From Thiobacillus sp. UBA2186 (GTDB taxonomy: Bacteria; Pseudomonadota; Gammaproteobacteria; Burkholderiales; Thiobacillaceae), in assembly GCA_002327405.1 (NCBI GenBank), contig DCVO01000164.1, positions 29,479 through 42,613 of the forward strand: DNA of 13,135 bases. The letters run 5' to 3'. Positions 6,701 through 13,135 of the stretch are shown here, piece by piece; positions within the stretch are counted from its first letter, which is position 1; each line of letters begins with the position of its first letter. The notes under the pieces are model-generated. The model was not told where the DNA came from. It did not search any database and saw only the letters and a list, made by a program, of their open reading frames with translations. The translations under genes and the position numbers were made by a program.

Positions 6701-7129
6701 TCAAAAAGCTTCCAGCTTCACATCCAGAAACGCCATTTCCTTCGGGCATTCGCTGTAGCGCTTCGTGAGCACGACGGGATTGAGCGGGTTGTGCGAATCG
6801 AATGCTATCTCGGCCCTGCTGCCAGGGTTCAGGCTGGAAGACAGGGAAAACCTGTCGGTGGCGATCAACTCGCCGGAGGCCGAGAATACTTTTACATTGA
6901 ACAGCAGCACGCTGTAGTTTCTTTTGCCGTAGTTTTCGATGCGCAGGCTGCCGGCGCAGGTGGTTGCGGCCGGCGGCGCCTGCACGGTGCGGTATTCGAG
7001 CGTGGCGCGGACACCTTCCCCGGGCCAGTCGAAGGAATGGATGCCGGGCTTTCTTTTCGCTTCCGGGCTGACACCGCAGGCGGCAAGCATAATGGTCAGC
7101 GCCAGGGCCGGAAGCGTTTTCTTGAGCAT
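6701..7129 (-). CDS. Small exported lipoprotein of unknown function
   Basis: Encodes 142 residues. The start (ATG at 7129-7127) has an AGAGG Shine-Dalgarno sequence about 8 nt upstream. The N-terminus MLKKTLPALALTIMLAAC is a clear lipoprotein signal peptide with lipobox LAAC and Cys18 as the lipidation site, so it should be anchored in the periplasm or outer membrane. The mature part looks beta-rich (RATLEYRTVQ, SLRIENYGKRNYSVLLFNVKVFSASGELIATDRFSL) and has two further cysteines, Cys58 and Cys128, that could form a disulfide. I do not recognise the family. It lies 79 nt downstream of the broken gpmA on the same strand and ends 15 nt from the 199-bp repeat. Confidence 0.8.
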   Translation of the reverse strand: MLKKTLPALALTIMLAACGVSPEAKRKPGIHSFDWPGEGVRATLEYRTVQAPPAATTCAGSLRIENYGKRNYSVLLFNVKVFSASGELIATDRFSLSSSLNPGSRAEIAFDSHNPLNPVVLTKRYSECPKEMAFLDVKLEAF

Positions 7130-7208
7130 TGCGAAACCTCTTTCGGGAAACAGTCGGCAGAGAGCGAATCAGCCACAGCGCTCTGTATAGCACACGGCCT
7201 GCCCGGCC

Positions 7209-7899
7209 CTACGCCAGCCATTCCTTGCTCTCCCATTCGAGTTCGGGAGAAAACCGGTAGACCAGCGGCACGCCGGAGGGGATTTCCACGTGTTCCATGA
7301 CTTCCGCGCTCAGGCCCTCGAGATACATGACCAGCCCGCGCAGGGTGTTGCCGTGGCTGATGACCAGCAGCCTGCGACCTTTCTTCAGGCGCGGCAGCAG
7401 CACCTCGTACCAGTATGGCAGCATGCGGCGCTGGCAGTCCTGCAGGCTTTCGCTCGCCGGAAGCCACTCTGCCGGCAGGTCGGCATACAGCGGATCGAAG
7501 CGGGGATGGCGCGGGTCGTCCATTTCCACGGGCGGCGGCGGCATGTAATAGCCGCGCCACCACTTACGCGATTCCTGCTCGCCCCAGGTGGAAAAAATCT
7601 CCTGCTTGTTGAGGCCCTGCAGCGCGCCGTAATGGCGCTCGTTCAGACGCCAGGTCGCATACACCGGCACTTCGGACGTGCCCATGGCGGCGAGCACCGC
7701 TTCGGCGGTCTGGCGCGCGCGTTTGAGCACGGAGACGTGTACTTCGTCAAAATGGTCCGGCATCGATCATGCGCTCGCCTGCCGACTTCGCTTCGGCCGG
7801 GCCGACTTCGGTCAAGGGAATGTCGGTCCAGCCGGTGAAGCGGTCGCTCAGGTTCCATTCGCTGTGGCCGTGGCGCAGCAAGACCAGCACGTGTTCCAT
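7209..7899 (-). pseudogene. gpmA: 2,3-bisphosphoglycerate-dependent phosphoglycerate mutase, single frameshift
   Basis: The reading frame from ATG 7899 gives MEHVLVLLRHGHSEWN with the catalytic RHG and runs through RFTGWTDIPLTEVGPAEAKSAGERMIDAG, then hits TGA at 7749-7747. The rest is intact one frame over: HFDEVHVSVLKRARQTAEAV, ERHYGALQGLNK, the dPGM-specific PPPPVEMDDPRHPRFDP block and the second catalytic His in VISHGNTLRGLV. Removing one base of the GG pair at 7754-7755 (an extra C on the coding strand) restores a normal 229-residue enzyme with GHFDEVHVSVLKR. It would interconvert 3- and 2-phosphoglycerate. Everything outside the lesion is well conserved, so this is either a recent mutation or a sequencing error. 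The gene starts 10 nt after the upstream histidine phosphatase gene, suggesting one transcript. Confidence 0.85.
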
Positions 7900-7909
7900 G
7901 GCCAGTACC

Positions 7910-8563
7910 CTACTCCGGCGTTTCGGTGAGCACGCTTTCCAGGTGATGGCGGTCGCCCCAGCTTTCCAGGTGCCAGCCCCGGCCATCGAAACGGAACCAG
8001 TTGAGGCCGCAATTGGGAATCTTGAAGTCGCGCGGCGTATGCAAGGGCCGGCCGGTGGCCTTGCGGAACAGGATGTCGAGCACGCCGCCGTGCGTCACCG
8101 CCGCGATGGTCTGGCCGGCGTGGTGGCGCACCATCCAGTCCACTGCCTCGGCGACGCGCGCGGCGAAGTCGAGCATGCTCTCGCCGGTTTCGAAATCGTA
8201 GTGCGGGTCGCGCGCCGCGTAGCGCCGGCAGGCCTCGGGATGGCGCGCTTCACCCTCGGCCGCGGTGATGCCCTGGAAAATGCCGTAATTGCGTTCGCGC
8301 AATTGCGGCAGCAGCTTGATCTCCTGCCCTTCGCGCTCGGCCAGCGCCCTGGCGGTATCGACCGCGCGCACGAGGTCGCTGCTGTAGATGGCCCTGAAGC
8401 TGAAATGCGCGGCGTTGAAGGCCATGGCCAGCGCCTGGGCGCGGCCCTTTTCGTTGAGCGGGATATCGGCCAGGCCCTGGATGCGCTTTTCCACGTTCCA
8501 GTCGGTTTCGCCATGGCGCACGAAGCAGATGCGCGTGGCGATGGGGTTGCTTTGGTGAGGCAT
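7910..8563 (-). CDS. Histidine phosphatase family protein (GpmB/CobC-like)
   Basis: Encodes 217 residues. The N-terminal ICFVRHGETDWN carries the phospho-acceptor RHG motif, and VTHGGVLDIL carries the second catalytic histidine. IYSSDLVRAVDTARALAER and LRERNYGIFQG match the conserved core of the family. It lacks the PPPP-DPRHP insertion of true cofactor-dependent mutases, so a phosphatase role on a small phosphorylated metabolite is more likely; the substrate cannot be read from sequence. The ATG start has no obvious Shine-Dalgarno sequence. It is followed 10 nt later by gpmA on the same strand, and is divergent from the PQQ-type dehydrogenase gene, sharing a 138-nt intergenic region. Confidence 0.88.
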   Translation of the reverse strand: MPHQSNPIATRICFVRHGETDWNVEKRIQGLADIPLNEKGRAQALAMAFNAAHFSFRAIYSSDLVRAVDTARALAEREGQEIKLLPQLRERNYGIFQGITAAEGEARHPEACRRYAARDPHYDFETGESMLDFAARVAEAVDWMVRHHAGQTIAAVTHGGVLDILFRKATGRPLHTPRDFKIPNCGLNWFRFDGRGWHLESWGDRHHLESVLTETPE

Positions 8564-8626
8564 GGGGAAATTTAGAACAAGAATTCAGCCGAGAATCTGA
8601 CACAAAATCCGCCCGCCGTCAGCGGA

Positions 8627-8669
8627 CTAGAACGGCTTTCGATTTCACCAGTCGAAATGCAGGTTCTAG
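8627..8669. promoter_or_regulatory. Nested palindrome between divergent genes (possible operator)
   Basis: CTAGAAC (8627-8633) pairs with GTTCTAG (8663-8669), and inside it TTTCGA (8637-8642) pairs with TCGAAA (8652-8657). The pair of dyads is centred in the 138-nt region between the minus-strand histidine phosphatase and the plus-strand dehydrogenase. It could be an operator controlling one or both genes, or an RNA stem-loop. No regulator gene is adjacent. Confidence 0.45.
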
Positions 8670-8701
8670 AATGAACGCATGCCGTCGACAAGGAAATAGC
8701 C

Positions 8702-9778
<1,077 letters not shown>

Positions 9779-9802
9779 TGTGGGGGGCGAAACCCAAAGT
9801 AA

Positions 9803-10399
9803 TTAATTCAGTGAGGCAAACCCCCGGCTCTGCCGGGGGACTCCGCAAGTGGGCGCGGGCAGGTTGAACACGCCGCGCCCGCGGCCGGAGCAGCCGGGCA
9901 GGTACAGGTGCTTCGGGGTCCCGGCGCGCAGGTTGTCCAGGAGCTTGCGGCCGTAGACCTCGACCACGTCCCCGGCTTCGTCGAACACCGGCACGATCAG
10001 CGAGCCGTTCAAGTTCTCGTGGCCGGATTCGCGGTACAGGCCGACCTTGGTGAGCCGCGCGCGGATGTCGGCGCCGGCGCGGCGCGTCTTCTCGGGCAGG
10101 CGCAGGCCCAGGGTGCGGTTGGCGTAGCCGAGCTTGAAGGCCTCGACCAGCTCGGGATGGTCGAGACCGCGCGCCTTGAGATACCCCAGGGCTTCGGGGC
10201 TCTGCTTCAGGGTCTCGTGGTAGTAGCCGACGACCTGGTTGAGCAGCGCCCGGTCGTCGGCGTCGAACGACACCGGCGGCGGCAAAGCGCGCACGGTCGA
10301 GCGCTTCACGTTGCCCGGCTCAGCAGCTAAAGAGGAAGCCGGCAAACCTTCGCGCAGCAACTCGACGGCGTGGTGGAAACTGACGCCGTTCTTTTTTAA
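9803..10399 (-). pseudogene. Remnant of a DnaG-like CHC2/Toprim primase of a mobile element
   Basis: The minus-strand frame is open from about 10432, and the family-like part runs from roughly 10392 to 9853. NGVSFHHAVELLREG matches the end of a CHC2 zinc-finger domain; the CxxC zinc ligands that should precede it are missing. Next come DADDRALLNQVVGYYHETLKQ, ALGYLKARGLDHPELVEAFKLGYANRTLGLRLP and VYGRKLLDNLRAGTPKHLYLPG, typical of the primase catalytic N-domain. Similarity stops at GVFNLPA, just where the Toprim core should begin, and the frame continues only into a hairpin and a stop. The gene is therefore cut at both ends and cannot encode a working primase. Such primases usually come from integrated plasmids, phages or transposon-like elements. 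Confidence 0.75.
9821..9839. terminator. Strong 8-bp hairpin at the primase-remnant junction
   Basis: CCCCCGGC (9821-9828), loop TCT and GCCGGGGG (9832-9839) form a perfect 8-bp G:C stem, 42 nt after the dehydrogenase stop. No T-run follows on the plus strand; on the minus strand only TTT follows. It may act as a weak terminator, or it may be a repeat-type palindrome marking the left edge of the primase fragment. Confidence 0.45.
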
Positions 10400-10413
10400 A
10401 GTTATAGGTCTGG

Positions 10414-10860
10414 TCAGTAGTGTCCCAACATCACAGCGCCGGGCTCATGTAACAGGTTGAAGGATAGAGGAAATTCCGTGTTCCAGTCTGGTCTCAATTT
10501 GAATCGCGCCCGTAGCATTCCCTGGTCGCCGGAACTGGCCAGCGGCGGATTGCTGGCCTTGAGTCCGCCGATGACGAAATTGTGCGTGGCCGAGAGCCGA
10601 TTGATGATGGTGATCTGCAGGGTATCGCCTTCCTGGCAGATGATGGGCGTGGCCGGGATGTCGAGGTCAGCTGCGGAATCGCTGTAGCCCTTGAAGTACA
10701 CCGAAACACCATCCGGCATGGTCTTGTTGCCGCCGGTAATGTAAAAGGTCCTGCTGATGGTTGCCGCTTCCGCGCGTGGCGCACACGACAACAACCCCAC
10801 TCCCGACATCAGGCTGGCGATGCCCGCCGTGCCCGCTTTAAGAAAACTTCTGCGTTCCAT
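10414..10860 (-). pseudogene. Truncated Tat-exported multicopper-oxidase-like protein
   Basis: ATG 10860 is preceded by a strong Shine-Dalgarno sequence (AAAGGAGGAG). The 148-residue product begins with a twin-arginine signal (ERRSFLKAGTAGIASLMSG) and likely cleavage after AEA near residue 32; LLSC at 23-26 is a weak alternative lipobox. Residues 33-125 (RTFYITGGNKTMPDG, FKGYSD, CQEGDTLQITIINRL, THNFVIGGL) resemble the first cupredoxin domain of multicopper oxidases. Family members are usually several hundred residues long; here the frame ends shortly after, at TGA 10414-10416, with no further domain and no clustered HxH copper ligands. It abuts the primase remnant directly, so a rearrangement probably removed the rest. 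A genuine single-domain cupredoxin cannot be excluded. Confidence 0.6.
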
Positions 10861-10995
10861 GTACTCCTCCTTTGCTTGTTGCTTTTGATTTATGACCACT
10901 GCCAAGGTTGAAACTCGTGCTGCCGGTTTACAAAATCCGGATAAACCTCCTGCGCAGGACAGCCGCCTCTCGGCATGGCCAATCCGGTAAATCCA

Positions 10996-11033
10996 CAAAA
11001 CAAAAATTGTGCGCACCCCGATCGGGGGTGCGC
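10996..11033 (-). terminator. Rho-independent terminator after the 21-codon ORF
   Basis: On the minus strand GCGCACCCC, a 5-nt loop and GGGGTGCGC (11033-11011) form a perfect 9-bp stem. It is followed by ACAATTTTTGTTTTG, a good U-rich tract. It begins 8 nt after the stop of the small ORF at 11041-11106 and lies about 135 nt upstream of the oxidase-like gene start, so it would stop or attenuate transcription toward that gene. Confidence 0.75.
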
Positions 11034-11040
11034 GGGTGCA

Positions 11041-11106
11041 TCAGGCGGAGCGGGAATGGATGCCGGGGCCCGGAATGGGTACGGCAGAAGAAACATGATG
11101 CAGCAT
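11041..11106 (-). CDS. Candidate 21-residue peptide ORF with strong RBS and its own terminator
   Basis: ATG 11106 follows AAAGAGGAG with a 7-nt spacer, in an AT-rich leader (11107-11160) that contrasts with the GC-rich surroundings. The peptide MLHHVSSAVPIPGPGIHSRS plus Ala is 21 residues and stops at TGA 11043-11041. A strong terminator follows 8 nt later. The combination of good ribosome binding site, short ORF and immediate terminator suggests either a small peptide gene or a leader peptide/attenuator for the downstream oxidase-like gene. The peptide has two adjacent histidines, no Cys, and no Glu-x3-Tyr motif, so it is not a PqqA. No family was recognised. An overlapping 68-codon frame from ATG 11096 would read through the terminator and is less likely. 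Confidence 0.45.
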   Translation of the reverse strand: MLHHVSSAVPIPGPGIHSRSA

Positions 11107-11160
11107 GATCCGACTCCTCTTTGGTAATTTTTTATGTTTGATTATTGTTCTTTATTGATT

Positions 11161-11359
11161 CTAGCAGCCTGTCGGACTTGAGCGATCGTAGCGAGCCGGG
11201 TGGGAGAGCGAGGACAGTTTTTCACGATTTCGAGGCGCATAGCGGGCCTATGCAACGAGAAATCGGGGAAAACGAGCTTGCGAGTTTCGGCGCAAGCCAA
11301 AAATGGACCGCTCTTCCCACCGGCGCAGTAGATCAGCCTCAAGTCCGACAGGCTGCTAG
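11161..11359 (-). mobile_element. 199-bp MITE-like inverted-repeat element, copy 2 (inverted)
   Basis: Same length and same perfect 21-bp terminal inverted repeats as 6487-6685, in the opposite orientation: the reverse complement of this copy matches copy 1 with three substitutions in 199 bases. It carries no ORF that could be a transposase. The lower-coordinate end abuts the AT-rich leader of the 21-codon ORF (tattgatt|CTAG), and the other end is followed by ggggcgggc. Flanks of the two copies share no sequence beyond CTAG, consistent with independent insertion at CTAG or TA. Confidence 0.85.
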
Positions 11360-11545
11360 GGGGCGGGCACGAAGCGACAATGGTGCTTTACAACCATGTT
11401 TGCAGTACGGAAATATCAGACCGCATCGCGCCCAAATAAACAGGCGGAGAGCTTGTCGAACAATAACGGGAACTTGCGAATCAATGCTCGGGTTTTGCGA
11501 GAGCCGGTGCCGACCGAGGCGAGATTGCCTGCCTGGAGCCATGTC
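11360..11545. other. Intergenic spacer between repeat element and tRNA-Leu
   Basis: I see no convincing gene, promoter or repeat in these 186 nt. Open frames crossing it are not preceded by ribosome binding sites. It would hold the 3' trailer of the minus-strand tRNA; no strong terminator hairpin with a T-run is visible on that strand. Confidence 0.5.
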
Positions 11546-11630
11546 TGGTGCGGAAGGGGGGACTCGAACCCCCACGCCTTGCGGCGCTGGAACCTAAATC
11601 CAGTGCGTCTACCAATTCCGCCACTTCCGC
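11546..11630 (-). tRNA. tRNA-Leu, anticodon UAG
   Basis: The minus strand reads GCGGAAG (acceptor, 11630-11624), the D-arm with ATTGGTAGA, anticodon stem CTGGA-loop TTTAGGT-TCCAG with anticodon TAG, a long variable arm (cgccgcaaggcg), T-arm with GGGTTCGAGTCCC, acceptor CTTCCGC, discriminator A and an encoded CCA (11548-11546). The long variable arm marks it as a class II tRNA, and the anticodon makes it tRNA-Leu reading CUN codons. All stems pair, so it should be functional. Confidence 0.96.
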
Positions 11631-11637
11631 AGTGTGG

Positions 11638-11669
11638 CCGGTTTGCAGGCCTTGGTGCAAACCGGTTTT
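11638..11669. terminator. Perfect 10-bp hairpin between tRNA-Leu and hpnC
   Basis: CCGGTTTGCA (11638-11647), an 8-nt loop and TGCAAACCGG (11656-11665) are followed on the plus strand by TTTT. It has the form of a terminator on the plus strand, yet no plus-strand gene precedes it. It lies 7 nt upstream of the mature 5' end of the minus-strand tRNA, so it would also be part of the tRNA precursor leader. Its role is unclear. Confidence 0.5.
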
Positions 11670-11685
11670 GGGGCGGCAATAGTAA

Positions 11686-11691
11686 TATAAT
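11686..11691 (+). promoter_or_regulatory. Candidate -10 box for the hpnC operon
   Basis: A perfect TATAAT lies 70 nt before the hpnC start, in a locally AT-rich stretch (agtaatataatc). No good -35 box sits at the right distance. On the other strand the same stretch gives TGGCAG, 17 nt, TACTAT, a possible tRNA-Leu promoter, so this may be a divergent promoter region. Confidence 0.35.
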
Positions 11692-11760
11692 CAGCCTCTT
11701 GCTGCCAGCTTTTAGCCATTTCACAGGCCGTTTCGCCTCTCCTCTCCTCATTTCTCCGCC

Positions 11761-12651
11761 GTGCCGGTCGACCATTACGAAAATTTCCCTGTCGCGTCGT
11801 TCGCCCTGCCGCGTCATTTGCGTCAACCTGTCGAAGTGATCTATGTCTTTGCCAGGACTGCGGACGATCTCGCCGACGAGGGCGACGCCCTCCCGGCCGA
11901 TCGCATAGCCGCCCTGGATGAATATGCGTCGCAACTGGACAGGATCGAAGGCAGCGGGCCGCCCGGCATCGAGTTGTTCGGAAACCTCGCCGCGGTCGTG
12001 CGAGAACACAAGCTGCCCCTGCAGCCGTTCAGGGATCTGCTCTCCGCCTTCCGCCAGGATGTGACCAAAACGCGCTACGCGAATTTCGGCGAGGTCATGG
12101 ACTACTGCCGGCGCTCGGCCAATCCGGTCGGGCGCCTTCTGATGGCCTTGTTCGAGGAAGTCGACACACGCCACCTGGCCTATTCGGACGGGCTGTGCAG
12201 CAGCCTGCAGTTGATCAACTTCCTGCAGGACGTCGCCATCGACTATCGCAGGGGGCGCGTGTACCTCCCGCAGGACGAACTCGCGCGCGCCGGCCTGTCG
12301 GATGCGCTGCTGGGCGTGCTGTGCGGGGAAGCGCTCCCCGAAACGCCGGCACCCGCGCTCGCTCCGCTGGGCGGCATCCCGGTGGTGTCTGCCGTATCCG
12401 CGCCGAAAGACCGTTTTCGCAGCTTCATGCATACGCAGATCAATCGCGTGCGCAACATGCTGCAGGCCAGCGCGCCGCTTGGACTGGTATTGAAGGGCCG
12501 CATCGGTTTCGAAACGCGCATGATCATCGCCGGCGGCGACCGCATCCTGAGAAAGCTCTACAACGATCCGCTCGCACCCTTGAAGCGCCGGATCAAGCTC
12601 AATGCCTGGGACTGGGCTGTTATCATCCTGCGAGCCGCTTTCAAGAAATAA
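11761..12651 (+). CDS. hpnC: HpnC, hydroxysqualene synthase of hopanoid biosynthesis
   Basis: Encodes 296 residues starting at GTG 11761; the homology to HpnC begins at once (VDHYENFPVASFALPRHLRQPV), and no ATG lies upstream in frame, so GTG is the likely start despite a weak ribosome binding site. The protein belongs to the squalene/phytoene synthase family. Aspartate-rich motif 1 is FARTADDLADEGD (about residues 30-42) and motif 2 is NFLQDVAIDYRRGRVYLPQDE (about 153-173). HpnC converts presqualene diphosphate, made by HpnD, to hydroxysqualene, which HpnE reduces to squalene for hopanoid synthesis at the membrane. The adjacent hpnD, 1 nt downstream, supports HpnC over a general squalene synthase. 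Confidence 0.92.
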   Translation: MPVDHYENFPVASFALPRHLRQPVEVIYVFARTADDLADEGDALPADRIAALDEYASQLDRIEGSGPPGIELFGNLAAVVREHKLPLQPFRDLLSAFRQDVTKTRYANFGEVMDYCRRSANPVGRLLMALFEEVDTRHLAYSDGLCSSLQLINFLQDVAIDYRRGRVYLPQDELARAGLSDALLGVLCGEALPETPAPALAPLGGIPVVSAVSAPKDRFRSFMHTQINRVRNMLQASAPLGLVLKGRIGFETRMIIAGGDRILRKLYNDPLAPLKRRIKLNAWDWAVIILRAAFKK

Positions 12652-12652
12652 C

Positions 12653-13135
12653 ATGACGCCCGACCAATATTGCCAGGACAAGGCCGCCGCCAGCGGCTCC
12701 AGCTTCTATTACAGCTTTCGCGCGTTGAAGCCGGAAGTGCGCGCGGGCATCACGGCGTTTTATGCGCTGTGCCGGGAACTGGACGACGTGGTCGACGAAT
12801 GCGGCGATCCGCAGGTCGCGCGCATCAAGCTGGCGTGGTGGCGCACGGAAATCGGCCGCCTGTATGAAGGCCATCCCGAGCATCCCGTCACCCAGGCGCT
12901 GCTGCCGGCAACCCGCAGCCGCAACATTCCCAGGGAATGGCTGGAGGAAATCGTCGACGGCATGGAAATGGACCTCGACCAGCAGCGCTACGAAGACTAC
13001 AGATCGCTGCTGCTCTACTGCCACCGCGCCGCCGGCGTGGTCGGCCAGGTCGCGGCGGAAATCTTCGGCTATCGGAACCGGCAAACGCTGAAATACGCGC
13101 ACGAGCTCGGCCTGGCCTTCCAGCTCACCAACATC
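12653..13135 (+). CDS. hpnD: HpnD, presqualene diphosphate synthase (5' part, runs off window)
   Basis: The first 161 residues are visible and the frame is open at the right edge. ATG 12653 lies 1 nt after the hpnC stop, indicating tight coupling. Motifs of the trans-isoprenyl diphosphate head-to-head synthases are present: SGSSFYYSFRALKPEVRAGI, ITAFYALCRELDDVVDE (aspartate-rich motif 1, about residues 33-49), KLAWWRTEI, DGMEMDLDQQRY and YCHRAAGVVGQVAAEIFGY. The second aspartate-rich motif should follow just beyond FQLTNI. HpnD condenses two farnesyl diphosphates into presqualene diphosphate, the substrate of HpnC. hpnE would be expected next. Confidence 0.93.
   Translation, partial: MTPDQYCQDKAAASGSSFYYSFRALKPEVRAGITAFYALCRELDDVVDECGDPQVARIKLAWWRTEIGRLYEGHPEHPVTQALLPATRSRNIPREWLEEIVDGMEMDLDQQRYEDYRSLLLYCHRAAGVVGQVAAEIFGYRNRQTLKYAHELGLAFQLTNI

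Noticed and set aside
6504..6768. Short ORFs read through the 199-bp repeat element copies
   Set aside because: They are translations of inverted-repeat DNA with no ribosome binding site or known domain.
10890..10976. 28-codon minus-strand ORF before the oxidase-like gene
   Set aside because: It has only a weak ribosome binding site and no recognisable similarity; mentioned only as part of the leader.
11041..11106. The 21-codon ORF as pqqA, because a PQQ-type enzyme is nearby
   Set aside because: It lacks the Glu-x3-Tyr pair that PqqA needs, and no pqqB-E genes are present.
11546..11630. tRNA-Leu as an integration site for an element covering the primase and oxidase remnants
   Set aside because: No duplicated tRNA 3' end and no integrase gene are visible in the window.

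Overview
The window is GC-rich, gene-dense chromosomal DNA from a Gram-negative bacterium. [NiFe]-hydrogenase maturation genes, hopanoid genes, a Tat-dependent oxidase fragment and a CZB-GGDEF cyclase together suggest a betaproteobacterium, perhaps Nitrosomonadales (Gallionella/Thiobacillus/Sulfuricella-like). That placement is inference from gene content and codon style; no rRNA is present.

Region 1 (1-5065, + strand) is a hydrogenase maturation operon: the 3' end of hypB, then hypD, hypF and hypE. These proteins deliver nickel (HypB) and build and insert the Fe(CN)2CO group: HypF makes the carbamoyl adenylate, HypE dehydrates the thiocarboxamide to a cyanide donor, and HypD is the Fe-S scaffold. 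hypC, often found between hypB and hypD, is not here. The hypD-hypF and hypF-hypE spacers are filled by imperfect inverted repeats whose arms are short G-rich units repeated every 9 nt. A separate palindromic repeat has been absorbed in frame into the hypF coding sequence.

Region 2 (5066-6490, +) holds a DgcZ-like zinc-sensing diguanylate cyclase with a strong ribosome binding site, and a small DUF3147-type membrane protein whose stop codon lies inside the end of a repeat element.

Region 3 (6487-11359) is bounded by two near-identical 199-bp, MITE-like elements in opposite orientation. Between them are a small lipoprotein, a phosphoglycerate mutase gene broken by a one-base frameshift, a second histidine phosphatase (these three on the minus strand), a PQQ-type sugar/sorbosone dehydrogenase (+), a primase remnant cut at both ends, a truncated Tat-exported multicopper-oxidase-like gene, and a 21-codon ORF with a good ribosome binding site followed at once by a terminator. 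This part looks like accessory, decaying DNA.

Region 4 (11360-13135) has tRNA-Leu(UAG) on the minus strand and, divergently, hpnC and the 5' part of hpnD, which make squalene from farnesyl diphosphate for hopanoids.

I found no defence system, CRISPR array or complete mobile element. The most unusual content is the set of structured repeats: the inverted 199-bp pair, the 9-nt-period inverted arrays in the hyp operon, and the in-frame palindrome in hypF.
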